A stretch of 64,000 nucleotides of DNA from Firmicutes bacterium ADurb.Bin153 (lineage in GTDB: Bacteria; Bacillota; DTU025; MWDF01), in assembly GCA_002070415.1 (NCBI GenBank), contig MWDF01000005.1, positions 1 to 64,000 of the forward strand, read 5' to 3'. The position numbers and the translations under genes are program-made. Under the pieces are notes generated by a model that did no database searches, had not been told where the DNA came from, and was given only the letters and a program-made list of their open reading frames with translations. Numbering within the stretch: the first letter of the stretch is position 1; every line of letters begins with the position of its first letter. Shown one piece after another: positions 33,713 through 42,989 of the stretch.

Positions 33713-33757
33713 AGTAAGGGAGCGCGGTCCGGGCATCGCTTGCACCCCCACGCTCCC
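33713..33757 (-). terminator. rpsO-pnp intergenic hairpin
   Basis: A stem GGGAGCG / CGCTCCC (33718-33724 with 33751-33757) with an inner GGG..CCC helix, followed by TTACTTTG on the minus strand. It may be a partial terminator or a processing structure in the rpsO-pnp transcript; in E. coli this junction carries a terminator and an RNase III site. Confidence 0.6.
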
Positions 33758-33772
33758 ATGAACTCACACTGC

Positions 33773-34042
33773 TTACTTACGCAATCCTAGCTTTTCGATC
33801 AGTGTACGGTAACGCTCGACGTCGCGGTCCTTCAGGTAGTTCAGGAGGCTTCTCCTCTGGCCTACCATCTTAAGGAGGCCCCTGCGCGAGTGATGGTCCT
33901 TGTTATGCTCCTTAAGGTGCTCGGTGAGGTAGTTGATCCTCTCCGTGAGCATCGCGATCTGCACTTCCGGCGAGCCTGTGTCGGTCTCGTGCTTCTTGTA
34001 AGCGTCGATTATCTCTCTTTTCTTTTCCTGCTGTAACGGCAT
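33773..34042 (-). CDS. rpsO: 30S ribosomal protein S15
   Basis: Binds 16S rRNA early in small-subunit assembly. [44 protein letters not shown] and [27 protein letters not shown] are standard. 89 aa. I start at ATG 34042 with AGGAG 8 nt upstream. It has a near-consensus promoter at 34133-34161 and a structured leader of about 84 nt. Confidence 0.98.
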   Translation of the reverse strand: MPLQQEKKREIIDAYKKHETDTGSPEVQIAMLTERINYLTEHLKEHNKDHHSRRGLLKMVGQRRSLLNYLKDRDVERYRTLIEKLGLRK

Positions 34043-34126
34043 ACGTCTTTCTCCTCCATCCAAATACCCCCTGAGCTAAGTAGCCGCCGGAGCAGCGAGC
34101 AACTGGGCACAGGTTGGCTTAATACA
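34043..34126 (-). promoter_or_regulatory. rpsO mRNA leader, possible S15 autoregulatory structure
   Basis: The region between the predicted start of transcription and the rpsO ATG can form two adjacent helices: AGCCAAC with GTTGCT around a 9-nt loop, then GCTGC/GCGGC closing TCCG. S15 often represses its own mRNA through such leaders, but I cannot match this to a known class. Confidence 0.35.
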
Positions 34127-34132
34127 AGATAT

Positions 34133-34161
34133 ATTATATCAGGGCAGCTTGTGACTGTAAA
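34133..34161 (-). promoter_or_regulatory. rpsO promoter
   Basis: TTTACA (-35, 34156-34161), 17 bp, TATAAT (-10, 34133-34138) on the minus strand. Near-consensus. It lies just upstream (in transcript order) of the rpsO leader and right after the ribF stop. Confidence 0.88.
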
Positions 34162-34163
34162 CC

Positions 34164-34943
34164 TCAAACGGGACCGGACCTAGGACCGAAAAGCAAATAT
34201 AGCTCGCCTTCCGATGGCAGGACGCCTTCGGCCTCGACCTTGAGCGTTGGCCCTCCGGGTCCGTCGTCAACCCAGAATATGGAATCATATCCGTCGTAAT
34301 CACTAAAGACCGGCATCGTGCGGAATACGGCCGTCCTGAACTTCACCGTCGCGGGAGGCAGCTCTATCGCCGGGTCCGGCACTATCCGCCCCGCCGAGGC
34401 CGTCGCCTTCAGGAAGTGCACCCTTCCTAGCATCCTCGCCGCGGCTCCTGGCTCCCCAGAGCATATCCTCCTCCTGATCTCGGTGCTGGATATCCTGGCG
34501 CCGTCTATCGACATCTCGTCGAGCACCATGAGGTCAATCCCGGCTTCCTCGCACAGCCTCTCGAGAAGCGGAAGATCCCCCCTGCCGCCTTTGCCGAACC
34601 TGTAATCATGCCCCACGGCCAGGATACGAGCATCACATCTGCTTAGGATCATCTGCTTGAAGAAATCCTCCGCTTCCATCGAAGACAGTACCTTGTCGAA
34701 GCCGAGGACGATGACATCTCCGACCCCCGCCCTCCTGAGCAGCGCCACCTTGTCCTCGCACGTGAGGATCTGCCTCTCCTTGCCGTTCTTGCCGAGCACC
34801 GAGCCCGGTACCTTGTCGAACGTCAGCGCAGTGACCCTGAGGCCCTGCCCGGAGGCCGCCGCCTCCTTGACGAGAGCCGTGTGCGCTATGTGAACCCCGT
34901 CGAATGTGCCCAGCACAAGAGCTGTTCCGCTACTTACCGTCAT
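34164..34943 (-). CDS. ribF: RibF-like FMN adenylyltransferase; riboflavin kinase domain not recognisable
   Basis: The N-terminal nucleotidyltransferase domain (about 1-165) is intact: LGTFDGVHIAHTALV, VGHDYRFGKGGRGD and ISSTEIRRRI, so FAD synthesis from FMN is expected. Bacterial RibF is usually about 310 aa with a C-terminal riboflavin kinase carrying a GFPTAN motif. Here only about 90 residues follow and that motif is absent (MLGRVHFLKATASAGRIVPD...), so kinase activity is doubtful. 259 aa. Overlaps truB by 14 bases. Context truB-ribF-rpsO is canonical. Confidence 0.85.
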   Translation of the reverse strand: MTVSSGTALVLGTFDGVHIAHTALVKEAAASGQGLRVTALTFDKVPGSVLGKNGKERQILTCEDKVALLRRAGVGDVIVLGFDKVLSSMEAEDFFKQMILSRCDARILAVGHDYRFGKGGRGDLPLLERLCEEAGIDLMVLDEMSIDGARISSTEIRRRICSGEPGAAARMLGRVHFLKATASAGRIVPDPAIELPPATVKFRTAVFRTMPVFSDYDGYDSIFWVDDGPGGPTLKVEAEGVLPSEGELYLLFGPRSGPV

Positions 34944-35874
34944 GTATGCTTACAACCTCCGGCACTCTGAAGACGATCCTCGGTTTCGCGACCTTGCTGC
35001 CGCCGCCTCCTGCTCCCGCTATGGACGCTATCGCCAGCGCCCTGCCGTCAGGGCCCAGGAGCATGGCCTCACCTGTCCCTTCGGGGCATACCACGACCGT
35101 CGGCGAACCGTTCATCACCCTGGACGCTTCGGCACCGTCGAGCGTGATCTTCCGCATTTCAGGAAGCGCCGCTTCGATGCTCCTCATGAATTCACCAGAC
35201 CGCCCTTCGGCCGCCATCGACTCGGCCTCATCGAGCGGGATGCAGTCGCCGATCGCCCAGCCTGAGGACCAGGTCCTTCTTAGTGCCGACATGTGCGACG
35301 GCACGCCCAGGGCCTTGCCGATGTCCTCGCACAGCGTCCTGATGTAGGTCCCGTGGGAGCACTCGACCTCTATCCCGGCGGACGTGCCGTACGCAATCTT
35401 TCCGGATGCGCCATCAGGCGCTCCTTCCAGGGAGTATATCTCGACGGTCCTATCTGGCCTTTCGACCTCAAGCCCCTTGCGGGCCAGCTCGTAGAGCTTC
35501 CTTCCGCCGACTTTGACCGCCGAGTACATGGGGGTCCGCTGGGTGATCCTTCCCCTGAACCACTTGAGAGCTTCGGCAAACGCCGCAGAAGGCACTTCCA
35601 TGTCGGGCATTTCCTCGACTGTGCTGCCTGAAGAGTCGCCTGTATCAGTGGATCGCCCGAATGAGATCACGGCGCTGTAGCGCTTTCGCCCTTCCATGAG
35701 GTACGAGGATATCCTGGTCGCCGAGCCCAGGCACAATACCAGCACCCCCACCGCGTCAGGATCGAGCGTGCCTGCGTGCCCTATGCGCCGTTCACCGGTC
35801 GCGCGCCTCATCCTCGCCACTACGTCGAACGACGTGATGCCTTTGGGCTTATCTATCCCTATCACGCCGTCCAT
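34930..35874 (-). CDS. truB: tRNA pseudouridine-55 synthase
   Basis: Makes pseudouridine 55 in the T-loop of all tRNAs. GVIGIDKPKGITSFDVV, the catalytic aspartate in GHAGTLDPDAVGVL (about D39), KRYSAVISFGRSTDTGD and YSAVKVGGRKLYELAR are clear. A C-terminal PUA-like extension spans about 230-314 with a Gly-rich stretch (AGAGGGGSK). 314 aa. GGAGG lies 11 nt before the ATG. Overlaps nrnA by 26 bases. Confidence 0.97.
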   Translation of the reverse strand: MDGVIGIDKPKGITSFDVVARMRRATGERRIGHAGTLDPDAVGVLVLCLGSATRISSYLMEGRKRYSAVISFGRSTDTGDSSGSTVEEMPDMEVPSAAFAEALKWFRGRITQRTPMYSAVKVGGRKLYELARKGLEVERPDRTVEIYSLEGAPDGASGKIAYGTSAGIEVECSHGTYIRTLCEDIGKALGVPSHMSALRRTWSSGWAIGDCIPLDEAESMAAEGRSGEFMRSIEAALPEMRKITLDGAEASRVMNGSPTVVVCPEGTGEAMLLGPDGRALAIASIAGAGGGGSKVAKPRIVFRVPEVVSIHDGK

Positions 35875-36850
35875 GTGCGTAAGCCTCCGATACAGCGGCT
35901 TCCACGGCCTCGGTCACCTGCAGCCTCACCTTCGCAAGTCCGCCGGCGAGAGTGCAGCCCGACGCCCTCTTATGGCCTCCGCCTCCGAAGCCGGCTGCGA
36001 CCGACGATACGTCTACCACGCTCTTGGACCTGAAACCCACCTTTATGAGCCCGTCTTCCAGCTCCTTGAAGGCCACGCATACCTCGACGCCCTCTATCGA
36101 CCTTCCGTAGGAGATGAAGCCTTCCACGTCGCCCTCGCTGAGGCCGTACTCGTCCATCAGGGCCCTTGATATCTCCATGACGGCCACTTTCCCGCCCGCT
36201 CGCAGCTCTATACCGGAAAGCACCGCCCCGAGGCCCTTTATCGCACTGTAAGGCCTGCTTTCATAGACGTTCATCGACACCGAGTGCAAGTCGGCGCCGG
36301 CGTCGATGAGCTCGGCGGCGAGCTTGAAGCAGTCGGAGTCCGTATTGCTGTACCTGAACGATCCCGTGTCGGTGGATACCGCACAGAAGATAGCGGTCGC
36401 GCTTGCGGCGCTGAACCCGGATCCGAGGGCTTTTATAAGGTCCGCCACCATGGAGCCGGTAGCGGGAGCAGAAGTGTCTATCCAGGATATTTCGGTGAAT
36501 CCCGAGTTCGTCATGTGGTGGTCGACGTTTATCCTTGCGCCCGCGCTTTTAGCGGGACGCGCGATCTCCCCTATCCTCTCGTAGGAGCCGACGTCCAGGA
36601 TCAATGCGAGGTCCAGCCCGTCCGGTATCTCCTCGGCGTCAGGCGATATGTACGAGGATCCGGGCAGGAACGTCATGTTCCTGGGGACGCCACCGTCTAC
36701 GGCCATGAACACCTTCTTGCCCATCCCCATAAGGGTAAGGCCGAGTCCTAGAACCGAACCTATGGCGTCGCCGTCGGGCACGATGTGGGAAGTCACAAGG
36801 ATCCTTTCCGCCCCTCGTATCGTATCGATCAGGATCCCGGGCACCGTCAT
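35849..36850 (-). CDS. nrnA: Bifunctional oligoribonuclease / pAp phosphatase NrnA (DHH family)
   Basis: Degrades nano-RNA and dephosphorylates 3'-phosphoadenosine 5'-phosphate. DHH domain: SHIVPDGDAIGSVLGLG (about 21-37), LDVGS, VDHHMTN (about 109-115); DHHA1 domain near the C-terminus with GFGGGGHKRASG. 333 aa. Overlaps rbfA by 4 bases (ATGA) and truB by 26. rbfA-nrnA-truB is a common clostridial order. Confidence 0.96.
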   Translation of the reverse strand: MTVPGILIDTIRGAERILVTSHIVPDGDAIGSVLGLGLTLMGMGKKVFMAVDGGVPRNMTFLPGSSYISPDAEEIPDGLDLALILDVGSYERIGEIARPAKSAGARINVDHHMTNSGFTEISWIDTSAPATGSMVADLIKALGSGFSAASATAIFCAVSTDTGSFRYSNTDSDCFKLAAELIDAGADLHSVSMNVYESRPYSAIKGLGAVLSGIELRAGGKVAVMEISRALMDEYGLSEGDVEGFISYGRSIEGVEVCVAFKELEDGLIKVGFRSKSVVDVSSVAAGFGGGGHKRASGCTLAGGLAKVRLQVTEAVEAAVSEAYAHGRRDRDR

Positions 36851-37206
36851 GAACGGTCCTCCGTCCCGGCCTTGATGTCGTTGAGTATCTCCAGAACTTT
36901 CGCGGCCCTTTCCATCGAATGGTCCGGCCTGAAGTTCAGCTCGGGGGAATGCCTGATGCCCAGGCGCCTTCCTATCTCGCCGCGTATCCTGCCCTTCGCC
37001 GCCTCGAGTGCCTCCGCGGCGGACTTGGCGGCCTCGGGATCCTTCCTGAACGAGCTTATGAACACCTTGGCGAACGACATGTCGCTGCTAAGCTCAACCG
37101 CTGTGACGCTCGCGAATTCGAGCCTGGGGTCGCTCAGGTCCTTGGTCAACATGGCGGACAGCTCATCCCTTATGGCGTCTTGTACTTTATTCCTCCTGAA
37201 GGACAT
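36847..37206 (-). CDS. rbfA: 30S ribosome-binding factor A
   Basis: Small KH-fold protein needed for 16S rRNA 5' processing and cold growth. RRNKVQDAIRDELSAMLTKDLSDPRLEFASVTAVELSSDMSFAKVFISS and the RHSPELNFRPDHSMERAAKVLEIL tail are typical. 119 aa. AGGTG lies upstream of the ATG. Follows the DUF503 gene after a 16-base gap. Confidence 0.97.
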   Translation of the reverse strand: MSFRRNKVQDAIRDELSAMLTKDLSDPRLEFASVTAVELSSDMSFAKVFISSFRKDPEAAKSAAEALEAAKGRIRGEIGRRLGIRHSPELNFRPDHSMERAAKVLEILNDIKAGTEDRS

Positions 37207-37222
37207 AGTCCCTTCACCTCTG

Positions 37223-37510
37223 TCAGTAAACCTCGAGCCTTGTGACGAAGACTTCTATCGCGTCATCCGACTCGATGCTTGAAATTATCCGGCCCATCTC
37301 CGCTTCCACATAGGACGGAGAGTCGCCGACGACCGCCACCGTAAGTTCCGCCGCCTTGTGCGTATCCCTTTGCCCGGTCTCGGCCACCGCCACGTTCTTC
37401 CTGGCGCCGAGCCTGTCGACCGCGCTCCTTATTATCGAGCGCTTGTCCTTCAAGCTGGACGGCGTGTCCAGCTTGAGCAACAATGTCGCAAGGGCGCACG
37501 AGGAGCGCAT
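37223..37510 (-). CDS. ylxP: DUF503 family protein (YlxP)
   Basis: A 95-aa conserved protein encoded beside infB and rbfA in many Firmicutes; thought to be connected with ribosome function but not well characterised. The start LLKLDTPSSLKDKRSIIRSAVDRLGARKNVAVAETG is the DUF503 signature. The ATG shares one base with the infB stop (TAATG); no strong ribosome-binding site is seen, so it is probably translationally coupled. The reading frame runs far into infB, but only this part is a gene. Confidence 0.93.
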   Translation of the reverse strand: MRSSCALATLLLKLDTPSSLKDKRSIIRSAVDRLGARKNVAVAETGQRDTHKAAELTVAVVGDSPSYVEAEMGRIISSIESDDAIEVFVTRLEVY

Positions 37511-40500
37511 TACTGCTGGTCGACCTGGATGGTCCTCTTGATCTGCTCCTTGCCGTAGGCCTCGATGATATCGCCTTCCTTGATGTCGTTGAAGCTTTCG
37601 AAGCCTATGCCGCACTCGAAGCCGGTGAGGACTTCCTTGGCGTCGTCCTTGAACCTCCTGAGGGAGGTGATCTTGCCTTCGTGGACGACCGCGCCGTCTC
37701 TGACTATCCTTGCGGTCGCGTTCCTTGCTATCTTGCCTTCGGTCACGTACGAGCCCGCGATGTTGCCGGCCTTCGGAACGCTGAACACCGCGCGAACTTC
37801 GGCCTTTCCGAGGCTGACTTCCTTGTACTCGGGCTCGAGGAGGCCTTCCATCGCCATGGCGACGTCGTTTATGGCCTCGTAGATCACCCTGTACATCCTT
37901 ATGTCCACCTTGGATTCCTCGGCCGCCTTCGTCGCCGCCGTATCCGGTCTCACATTGAAGGCGATGATGATGGACTCTGATGTCGAGGCCAGCATAACGT
38001 CCGATTCGGACACCGCGCCGACTCCGCTGTGTATCGTTGACACCCTGACCTCGCTCGTGGAGAGCTTCTCGAGCGAGCTCTTCACCGCCTCGACCGAACC
38101 TTGCACGTCGGCCTTGACTATGATGTTGAGGTCTTTCACATTGCCGGCCTTCTTTTGGCTGAAGAAGTCCTCGAGGGTGACCCTCTTCACTTCGACCATC
38201 TCGCTGAGCTTGCGCCTCTCGGACCTTCTGGAGGCTATGGTCCTTGCCTCGCGCTCGTCGGATATCACGTCGAACGGATCGCCCGCTTGGGGCACTCCCG
38301 TCAGTCCGAGCACTTCCACAGGCGTCGAAGGAGGAGCAGTCTCCACCATGTCGCCCTTGTCGTTCATCATGGCCCTCACCCTGCCGAACACTTCTCCGAC
38401 AAGGTAGTAGTCGCCCTGCTTTAGCGTGCCGTTCTTGATGAGAACAGTTGCGACCGGACCGCGGCCCTTGTCCAGCTTGGCCTCGATGACGATCCCCTCG
38501 GCCTTCCTGTCGTAATTGGCCTTGAGATCCTTCATGTCCGATACGAGCAGTATCATCTCGAGCAGGTCGCTTATCCCTATCTTCTTGAGCGCAGACACTT
38601 CGACGGTAACGGTATCGCCGCCCCATTTCTCGGCGACAAGGCCAATGTCGGACAGCTCCTGCAGCACCCTGTCGGGCTGTGCGTTGGGCCTGTCGATCTT
38701 GTTTATCGCGACCACTATCGGCACTCCTGCCGACTTGGCGTGGTTGTAGGCCTCTACGGTCTGCGGCATCACGCCGTCGTCGGCGGCCACGACCAGCACG
38801 ACCACGTCGGTCACCTGCGCACCTCTTGCCCTCATGGACGTGAACGCGGCATGGCCCGGTGTGTCGATGAACGTTATCTTCCTTCCCTTGAGCTCTACTT
38901 GATAGGCTCCTATCGCCTGCGTGATGCCGCCTGCTTCGCCGCCGGCGACGTCGGTCTTCCTTATCGCGTCCAGAAGGGACGTCTTGCCGTGGTCGACGTG
39001 TCCCATTATCGTGACGACAGGCGGGCGCGGCTTCAGCGACTCGGGGGAATCCTCGACCTTCGTAAGCGTGGTCTCCCTCTCCTCGGCCTCAGACTTAAGC
39101 TCCGTTTCTATGCCGAACTCGGACGCCACCACCTGTGCAGTGTCGCTGTCGATCGTCTGGTTCATGCCGGCCATCACGCCAAGGGACATGAGCTTCCTTA
39201 TCAGCTCGCCTGGCGTGACTTCCATCTTCAGGGCCAGCTCCCTTACGGTCATCTCGGTGTCTATAATGATCCTCTTCGTCTTGGCCGCCTTCTCCCTCTT
39301 TCTGGCGGACTTGCGGATACCCGCCTCGTCCTCGTCAAGCAATTCCACGTCTATGTTCCTTATGCGCTTCTCAAGCACCGGATCCGGGGCCATGCCCTTC
39401 TTGCCCTTCTTGGCGACCGTAGTCTTGCCCTTTATCGGGCCGCGGATGTCCCTGTCGTCCTCGGACGTGAAACGCCTTTCCTTGCCGGTGGTACCCCAAG
39501 ACTTCCCCTTGCCCTTGTTGACGGGCATCTCCGCCGATACAGGAGGTACGGTTATGGCTCCCGGCTGGGGCCTCTGAGCGAAGCCGCCGGCGCCCTGCGG
39601 CCTGGGGGCGTATCCGCCCTGGCCCTGGGGCCTCGGCTGGTATCCCGCGCCTTGCGGCCTAGGGGCGTATCCGCCCTGGCCCTGGGGCCTCGGCTGGTAT
39701 CCCGCACCTTGCGGCCTGGGGGCGTATCCGCCCTGGCCCTGGGGCCTCGGCTGGTATCCCGCGCCTTGCGGCCTGGGGGCGTATCCGCCCTGGCCCTGGG
39801 GCCTCGGCTGGTATCCCGCGCCCTGCGGCCTGGGGGCGTATCCGCCCTGGCCTCTCTGCGGATACTGAGGTTGCAGACCTCTCGCCTCGGAAGGCTGCGG
39901 CGTAGGCCTCGGACGAGGAGCTTCTCCTGCCGTCGGCTGCTGGGGCTGCTGTACCACGGGCTGCTGGGGCTGCTGGGCCCTTTGCTGCTCGTGCGCGGGC
40001 TGTGCGACAGTTGATACCCTGGGTATCTGGGCCTCCAGATGCTTGGCGCGCTCCGTTACGGGCCCTGCGGCCTCGACGGTGACATTCACGGCCGGACGGG
40101 ACGATGTCCCGGCTTCGACCTGCTCAACTTGGGCCATGACCTTCTCCTTCTGCTGTTCATCTATTCTCTTCTGTGCCGCCGCCTGGTCATTGGCCTTTGC
40201 GGCCAGCTTGGCTTCCTCTTCCCTATCGGCTTTCGCCTTGGCCTCTGCGGCCTTGGCCCTCTCCTCGGCCTTTGCGGCCTCGATCCTCGCCCTCTTCTGC
40301 TCCTCTTCGAACTCCCTCGCCTGCTTCGCCTCCAATGCCCTCTGCTCTTCCTGGGCCTGCTGGAGCCTCGCGGCAGCCTGCTGGAGGGCCGCAGCCCTCG
40401 GAGCTTGCCCCGGGCGCGGCCTAGAAGGCGCCTGGGAAGCGCGCTGTGCTTGCGGCATCGGCCTCGCCTGGCGCTGTGCTGTCTGTGCCGTGGCGCCCGA

Positions 40501-40767
40501 AGCCCTCCTGACCTCTATCAACGGTTCGGTAGCAGCCGTCTGTACCTGTGCCTTCGGTTTAGGCTTCGCCGCCTTGGTCTTCTGCGGTGCGGACTTTTCC
40601 TTCTCGGCGTCGGGCCCGTACTTGCGCAACACATACTTTGCGGCGTTCTCGTCTATCGCGCTCATATGGTTCGCCGTGGGCACGCCAAGGCTGTTCAGCA
40701 AGTCCACCAGGTCCTTGCTGGGCATATTTATCAACTTAGAAAGCTCGAAAACTCTGACTTTAGCCAA
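37510..40767 (-). CDS. infB: Translation initiation factor IF-2
   Basis: GTPase that places initiator tRNA on the ribosome. Two IF2_N modules (about 3-52 and 500-550) flank a long basic, Ala/Gln/Pro-rich linker. The G domain begins with GHVDHGKT (about 589-596), then DTPGHAAF and NKID; domains II-IV follow to the end. At 1085 aa it is long for the family. The extra length is mainly the linker, which includes 4.5 copies of a 19-residue repeat (about 305-391). GGAGGTG precedes the ATG. Confidence 0.98.
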   Translation of the reverse strand: MAKVRVFELSKLINMPSKDLVDLLNSLGVPTANHMSAIDENAAKYVLRKYGPDAEKEKSAPQKTKAAKPKPKAQVQTAATEPLIEVRRASGATAQTAQRQARPMPQAQRASQAPSRPRPGQAPRAAALQQAAARLQQAQEEQRALEAKQAREFEEEQKRARIEAAKAEERAKAAEAKAKADREEEAKLAAKANDQAAAQKRIDEQQKEKVMAQVEQVEAGTSSRPAVNVTVEAAGPVTERAKHLEAQIPRVSTVAQPAHEQQRAQQPQQPVVQQPQQPTAGEAPRPRPTPQPSEARGLQPQYPQRGQGGYAPRPQGAGYQPRPQGQGGYAPRPQGAGYQPRPQGQGGYAPRPQGAGYQPRPQGQGGYAPRPQGAGYQPRPQGQGGYAPRPQGAGGFAQRPQPGAITVPPVSAEMPVNKGKGKSWGTTGKERRFTSEDDRDIRGPIKGKTTVAKKGKKGMAPDPVLEKRIRNIDVELLDEDEAGIRKSARKREKAAKTKRIIIDTEMTVRELALKMEVTPGELIRKLMSLGVMAGMNQTIDSDTAQVVASEFGIETELKSEAEERETTLTKVEDSPESLKPRPPVVTIMGHVDHGKTSLLDAIRKTDVAGGEAGGITQAIGAYQVELKGRKITFIDTPGHAAFTSMRARGAQVTDVVVLVVAADDGVMPQTVEAYNHAKSAGVPIVVAINKIDRPNAQPDRVLQELSDIGLVAEKWGGDTVTVEVSALKKIGISDLLEMILLVSDMKDLKANYDRKAEGIVIEAKLDKGRGPVATVLIKNGTLKQGDYYLVGEVFGRVRAMMNDKGDMVETAPPSTPVEVLGLTGVPQAGDPFDVISDEREARTIASRRSERRKLSEMVEVKRVTLEDFFSQKKAGNVKDLNIIVKADVQGSVEAVKSSLEKLSTSEVRVSTIHSGVGAVSESDVMLASTSESIIIAFNVRPDTAATKAAEESKVDIRMYRVIYEAINDVAMAMEGLLEPEYKEVSLGKAEVRAVFSVPKAGNIAGSYVTEGKIARNATARIVRDGAVVHEGKITSLRRFKDDAKEVLTGFECGIGFESFNDIKEGDIIEAYGKEQIKRTIQVDQQ
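39594..39852. repeat. 57-bp tandem repeat within infB
   Basis: About 4.5 head-to-tail copies of a 57-bp unit starting at 39594, 39651, 39708, 39765 and 39822. Copies differ by only a base or two, mostly silent. In the infB frame the unit encodes [19 protein letters not shown]. Being an exact multiple of three it keeps the frame, and copy number may vary between strains. Confidence 0.95.
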
Positions 40768-40795
40768 ATATCCACACCTCCACGAGATTTGCGGG

Positions 40796-41092
40796 TCAAT
40801 CCTTCAACATCCTTGCGGCGAAATTAACGTCGGTAACGGCCGCCACAGCCACCTGCCTTCTTCCCAGGGCGCCTCCCAGGTCTTCCTTGGTCGAAGCCAT
40901 TCTGATCGGCACCCCTTTGTCATCACATATGGTCTTGAACTTGCTCAAAGTGCTCTTCCCGGCGTCGGAGGCGAACACGACCAGCTTGGCCCTGCCCTTG
41001 GCCAGCACGATCTCCACCGCGTCCGACCCTACGGCCAGAACGCCCGCCTTCCTCGCTAGGCCCAGAAAACCCAAGTTTGCGCTAAGGTCCAC
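40796..41092 (-). CDS. rplGA: L7Ae-family kink-turn RNA-binding protein (YlxQ)
   Basis: Small RNA-binding protein of the L7Ae/L30e family that recognises kink-turn RNA; usual neighbour of ylxR and inf[40 protein letters not shown] and the [13 protein letters not shown]-type end are typical. 98 aa. GTG start with GGAGGT 6 nt upstream, overlapping ylxR by 11 bases. Confidence 0.93.
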   Translation of the reverse strand: MDLSANLGFLGLARKAGVLAVGSDAVEIVLAKGRAKLVVFASDAGKSTLSKFKTICDDKGVPIRMASTKEDLGGALGRRQVAVAAVTDVNFAARMLKD

Positions 41093-41360
41093 CTTGTACC
41101 TCCATCGCGCTCCTCAGCTGCTCGTATACCTCAGGAGCTATCTCCTTCTCCAGTGAACGCTGCAGCTTCCTGCCCTTTATCGCCTTCTCGAGGCATGCCA
41201 GGTCCCTGCACACGTACGCCCCGCGGCCGGACTTCTTTCCCGTGGGATCGATGAGTACCTGGCCCTCGGGCGTACGCACTATCCTCACGAGGGACTTCTT
41301 CTCGAAGGTGCCCCCGCATCCAAGGCATGTCCTTATCGGTTGCTTCTTGAGCTTGTTCAA
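41082..41360 (-). CDS. ylxR: YlxR family RNA-binding protein
   Basis: Small nucleic-acid-binding protein of the nusA operon; reported as an RNA-binding or regulatory factor in Firmicutes. Signature RTCLGCGGTFEKKSLVRIVRTPEGQVLIDPTGKKSGRGAYVC is complete. The only suitable start is a TTG at 41360, directly after AGGGGAGGG; the frame stays open into nusA, so automated calls may extend it wrongly. 92 aa. 11 bases after the nusA stop. Confidence 0.9.
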   Translation of the reverse strand: MNKLKKQPIRTCLGCGGTFEKKSLVRIVRTPEGQVLIDPTGKKSGRGAYVCRDLACLEKAIKGRKLQRSLEKEIAPEVYEQLRSAMEVQGGP

Positions 41361-41371
41361 GTAACCCTCCC

Positions 41372-42475
41372 CTAGAAGTCCACCTTCTCGGCGCTTGCGA
41401 AGCCGTATTCCCCGGTCTCCTCCATCTGCGCCTCGCTCTTTATGTCCACCTTCCAGCCGGTCACCTTTGCGGCCAGCCTCGCGTTCTGCCCTTCGCGCCC
41501 TATCGCCAGTGAGAGCTGCGAGGTGGGCACTATCACCGTGGCCACCTTGGTGAGCGGATCCGGTATGACCTTGATCGGCCTGGCCGGACTCAAGGCGTTG
41601 CCCACGAACTCTGCGAAGTTCTCCGACCAGGGTATTATGTCTATCTTCTCGTTGGACAGCTCCATTACTATGCTCTGTATGCGGGCGCCCTTCGTCCCCA
41701 CGCATGCCCCGACGGGGTCCACGTTGGAATCGTGCGAGTAGACCGCCACCTTGGACCTGGAGCCGGCCTCCCTTGCTATCGACTTGATCTCGACGAGGCC
41801 GCTTTTTATCTCCGGTACTTCGAGCTCGAGGAGCTTCCTCAGAAGGTTGGGATGGGTCCTGGAAAGCTGTATGGTCGTGGAGCCGCGCTGCAGCTTCTTC
41901 ACCTCGAACACGTAGCACTTGATCCTGGAGCCCACCATGTAGCGCTCCCCGGGTATCTGCTCATGCTGGGGCAAGAAGGCCTCGACCCTGTTTATCTCCA
42001 CGACGACGTTCCTGGGGTCGACCCTCTGCACGATGCCTGTGATTATGTCGCCTTCGCGGTCGGCGAACTCGGTGTATATCATGCCCCGCTCGGCTTCCCT
42101 TATCTTCTGCACGATGACCTGCTTGGCGGTCTGGGCGGCTATCCTGCCGCTTACGAAGTCGTCAAGCTTCACCGGTATCTCGACCGTGTCGCCTTCCTGT
42201 GCCGCGCCGTATTGCCCGGCTTCCTCCATCCCTATCTCTGACCTGTTGTCAGCTACTTCCCCAACCACCGTCTTCAGCGCGACGACCTTGAGCTCGCCGC
42301 TCGTGGGCTCTATCGTGACTTTGACGTTGGCGTGGGTTGCGCTGTAATGCTTCCTGTAAGCAGCGCTAAGAGCAGTCTCAAGCGCCGGGATGAGCACATC
42401 CTTCGATATGCCCCGGGAGCGCTCTATCTCCATTATGGCGCTTATGATCTCCTTGCCCTCTATCTGCTGGCTCAT
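41372..42475 (-). CDS. nusA: Transcription termination/antitermination protein NusA
   Basis: Binds RNA polymerase and nascent RNA, controlling pausing, termination and antitermination. N-terminal RNAP-binding domain (about 1-125), S1 domain (about 130-200), then KH1 and KH2 (DPVGACVGTKGARIQSIVMELSNEKIDII and LAIGREGQNARLAAKVTGWKVDI). 367 aa, the short Gram-positive form. The ribosome-binding site (GGGGGTC) lies about 12 nt from the ATG, a little far. Follows rimP by 15 bases. Confidence 0.98.
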   Translation of the reverse strand: MSQQIEGKEIISAIMEIERSRGISKDVLIPALETALSAAYRKHYSATHANVKVTIEPTSGELKVVALKTVVGEVADNRSEIGMEEAGQYGAAQEGDTVEIPVKLDDFVSGRIAAQTAKQVIVQKIREAERGMIYTEFADREGDIITGIVQRVDPRNVVVEINRVEAFLPQHEQIPGERYMVGSRIKCYVFEVKKLQRGSTTIQLSRTHPNLLRKLLELEVPEIKSGLVEIKSIAREAGSRSKVAVYSHDSNVDPVGACVGTKGARIQSIVMELSNEKIDIIPWSENFAEFVGNALSPARPIKVIPDPLTKVATVIVPTSQLSLAIGREGQNARLAAKVTGWKVDIKSEAQMEETGEYGFASAEKVDF

Positions 42476-42490
42476 TTCCCTTACGACCCC

Positions 42491-42952
42491 CTAATATCTG
42501 GCGGCCAACCTGGCCTTGCTCACCAATTCAAATGGTATCCTCGATTGTTTGCCTTCGTCGTCTTCTATCACTACTTCGCCGTCCATAAGCCCGATGAGCT
42601 TCCCTTCGTGCCTCTTCTGCCCGCCGACTTGCTTGTATGTCGATATCAGCACGTTCCTGCCCGAGAACTTCGCGTATTCTTCTGCGAACCTCAGGGGTTT
42701 TTCGCCCGAGGACGTGACCTCCAGCACATAGGCGTGCGGAATGGGGTCCATTCCGTCCAGGATCCCGTCCGCCTCTTCGCTTAGGCGCGCGCAGTCATCT
42801 ATCCCGACCCCGGATTCCTTATCGATGTACAGCCTGAGAAACCAGCCGGCCCCCTCGGATGACAGCTCGACATCCAGAAGCGTCAGTCCCATACTCTCGG
42901 CGAGAGGCTCCACAGCCCTCTTTACCTGCAGTTCAACTCCCCTAACATCCAT
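42491..42952 (-). CDS. rimP: Ribosome maturation factor RimP
   Basis: Assists 30S assembly. LDVELSSEGAGWFLRLYIDKESGVGIDDCARLSEEADGILD (about 26-66) and YVLEVTSSGEKPLR with the C-terminal SH3-like domain are typical. 153 aa. GGGGG precedes the ATG. First gene of rimP-nusA-ylxR-ylxQ-infB-ylxP-rbfA-nrnA-truB-ribF. Its promoter is at 43051-43079, with a hairpin in the leader. Confidence 0.97.
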   Translation of the reverse strand: MDVRGVELQVKRAVEPLAESMGLTLLDVELSSEGAGWFLRLYIDKESGVGIDDCARLSEEADGILDGMDPIPHAYVLEVTSSGEKPLRFAEEYAKFSGRNVLISTYKQVGGQKRHEGKLIGLMDGEVVIEDDEGKQSRIPFELVSKARLAARY

Positions 42953-42989
42953 TGAAGGTTCCCCCGTTTAAGGCTTCATCGGTATTCTA

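Noticed and set aside
37511-38626. Long minus-strand open frame in front of the DUF503 gene
   Set aside because: It lies in another frame of infB and gives a low-complexity Arg/Gly-rich product. Only the last 95 codons (37223-37510) match a family.
39594-39852. CRISPR-like repeat array
   Set aside because: The repeats are contiguous without spacers and are in frame within infB.
38740-40014. 424-aa plus-strand open frame opposite infB
   Set aside because: Its repeats ([17 protein letters not shown]) are simply the antisense of the infB 57-bp repeats.
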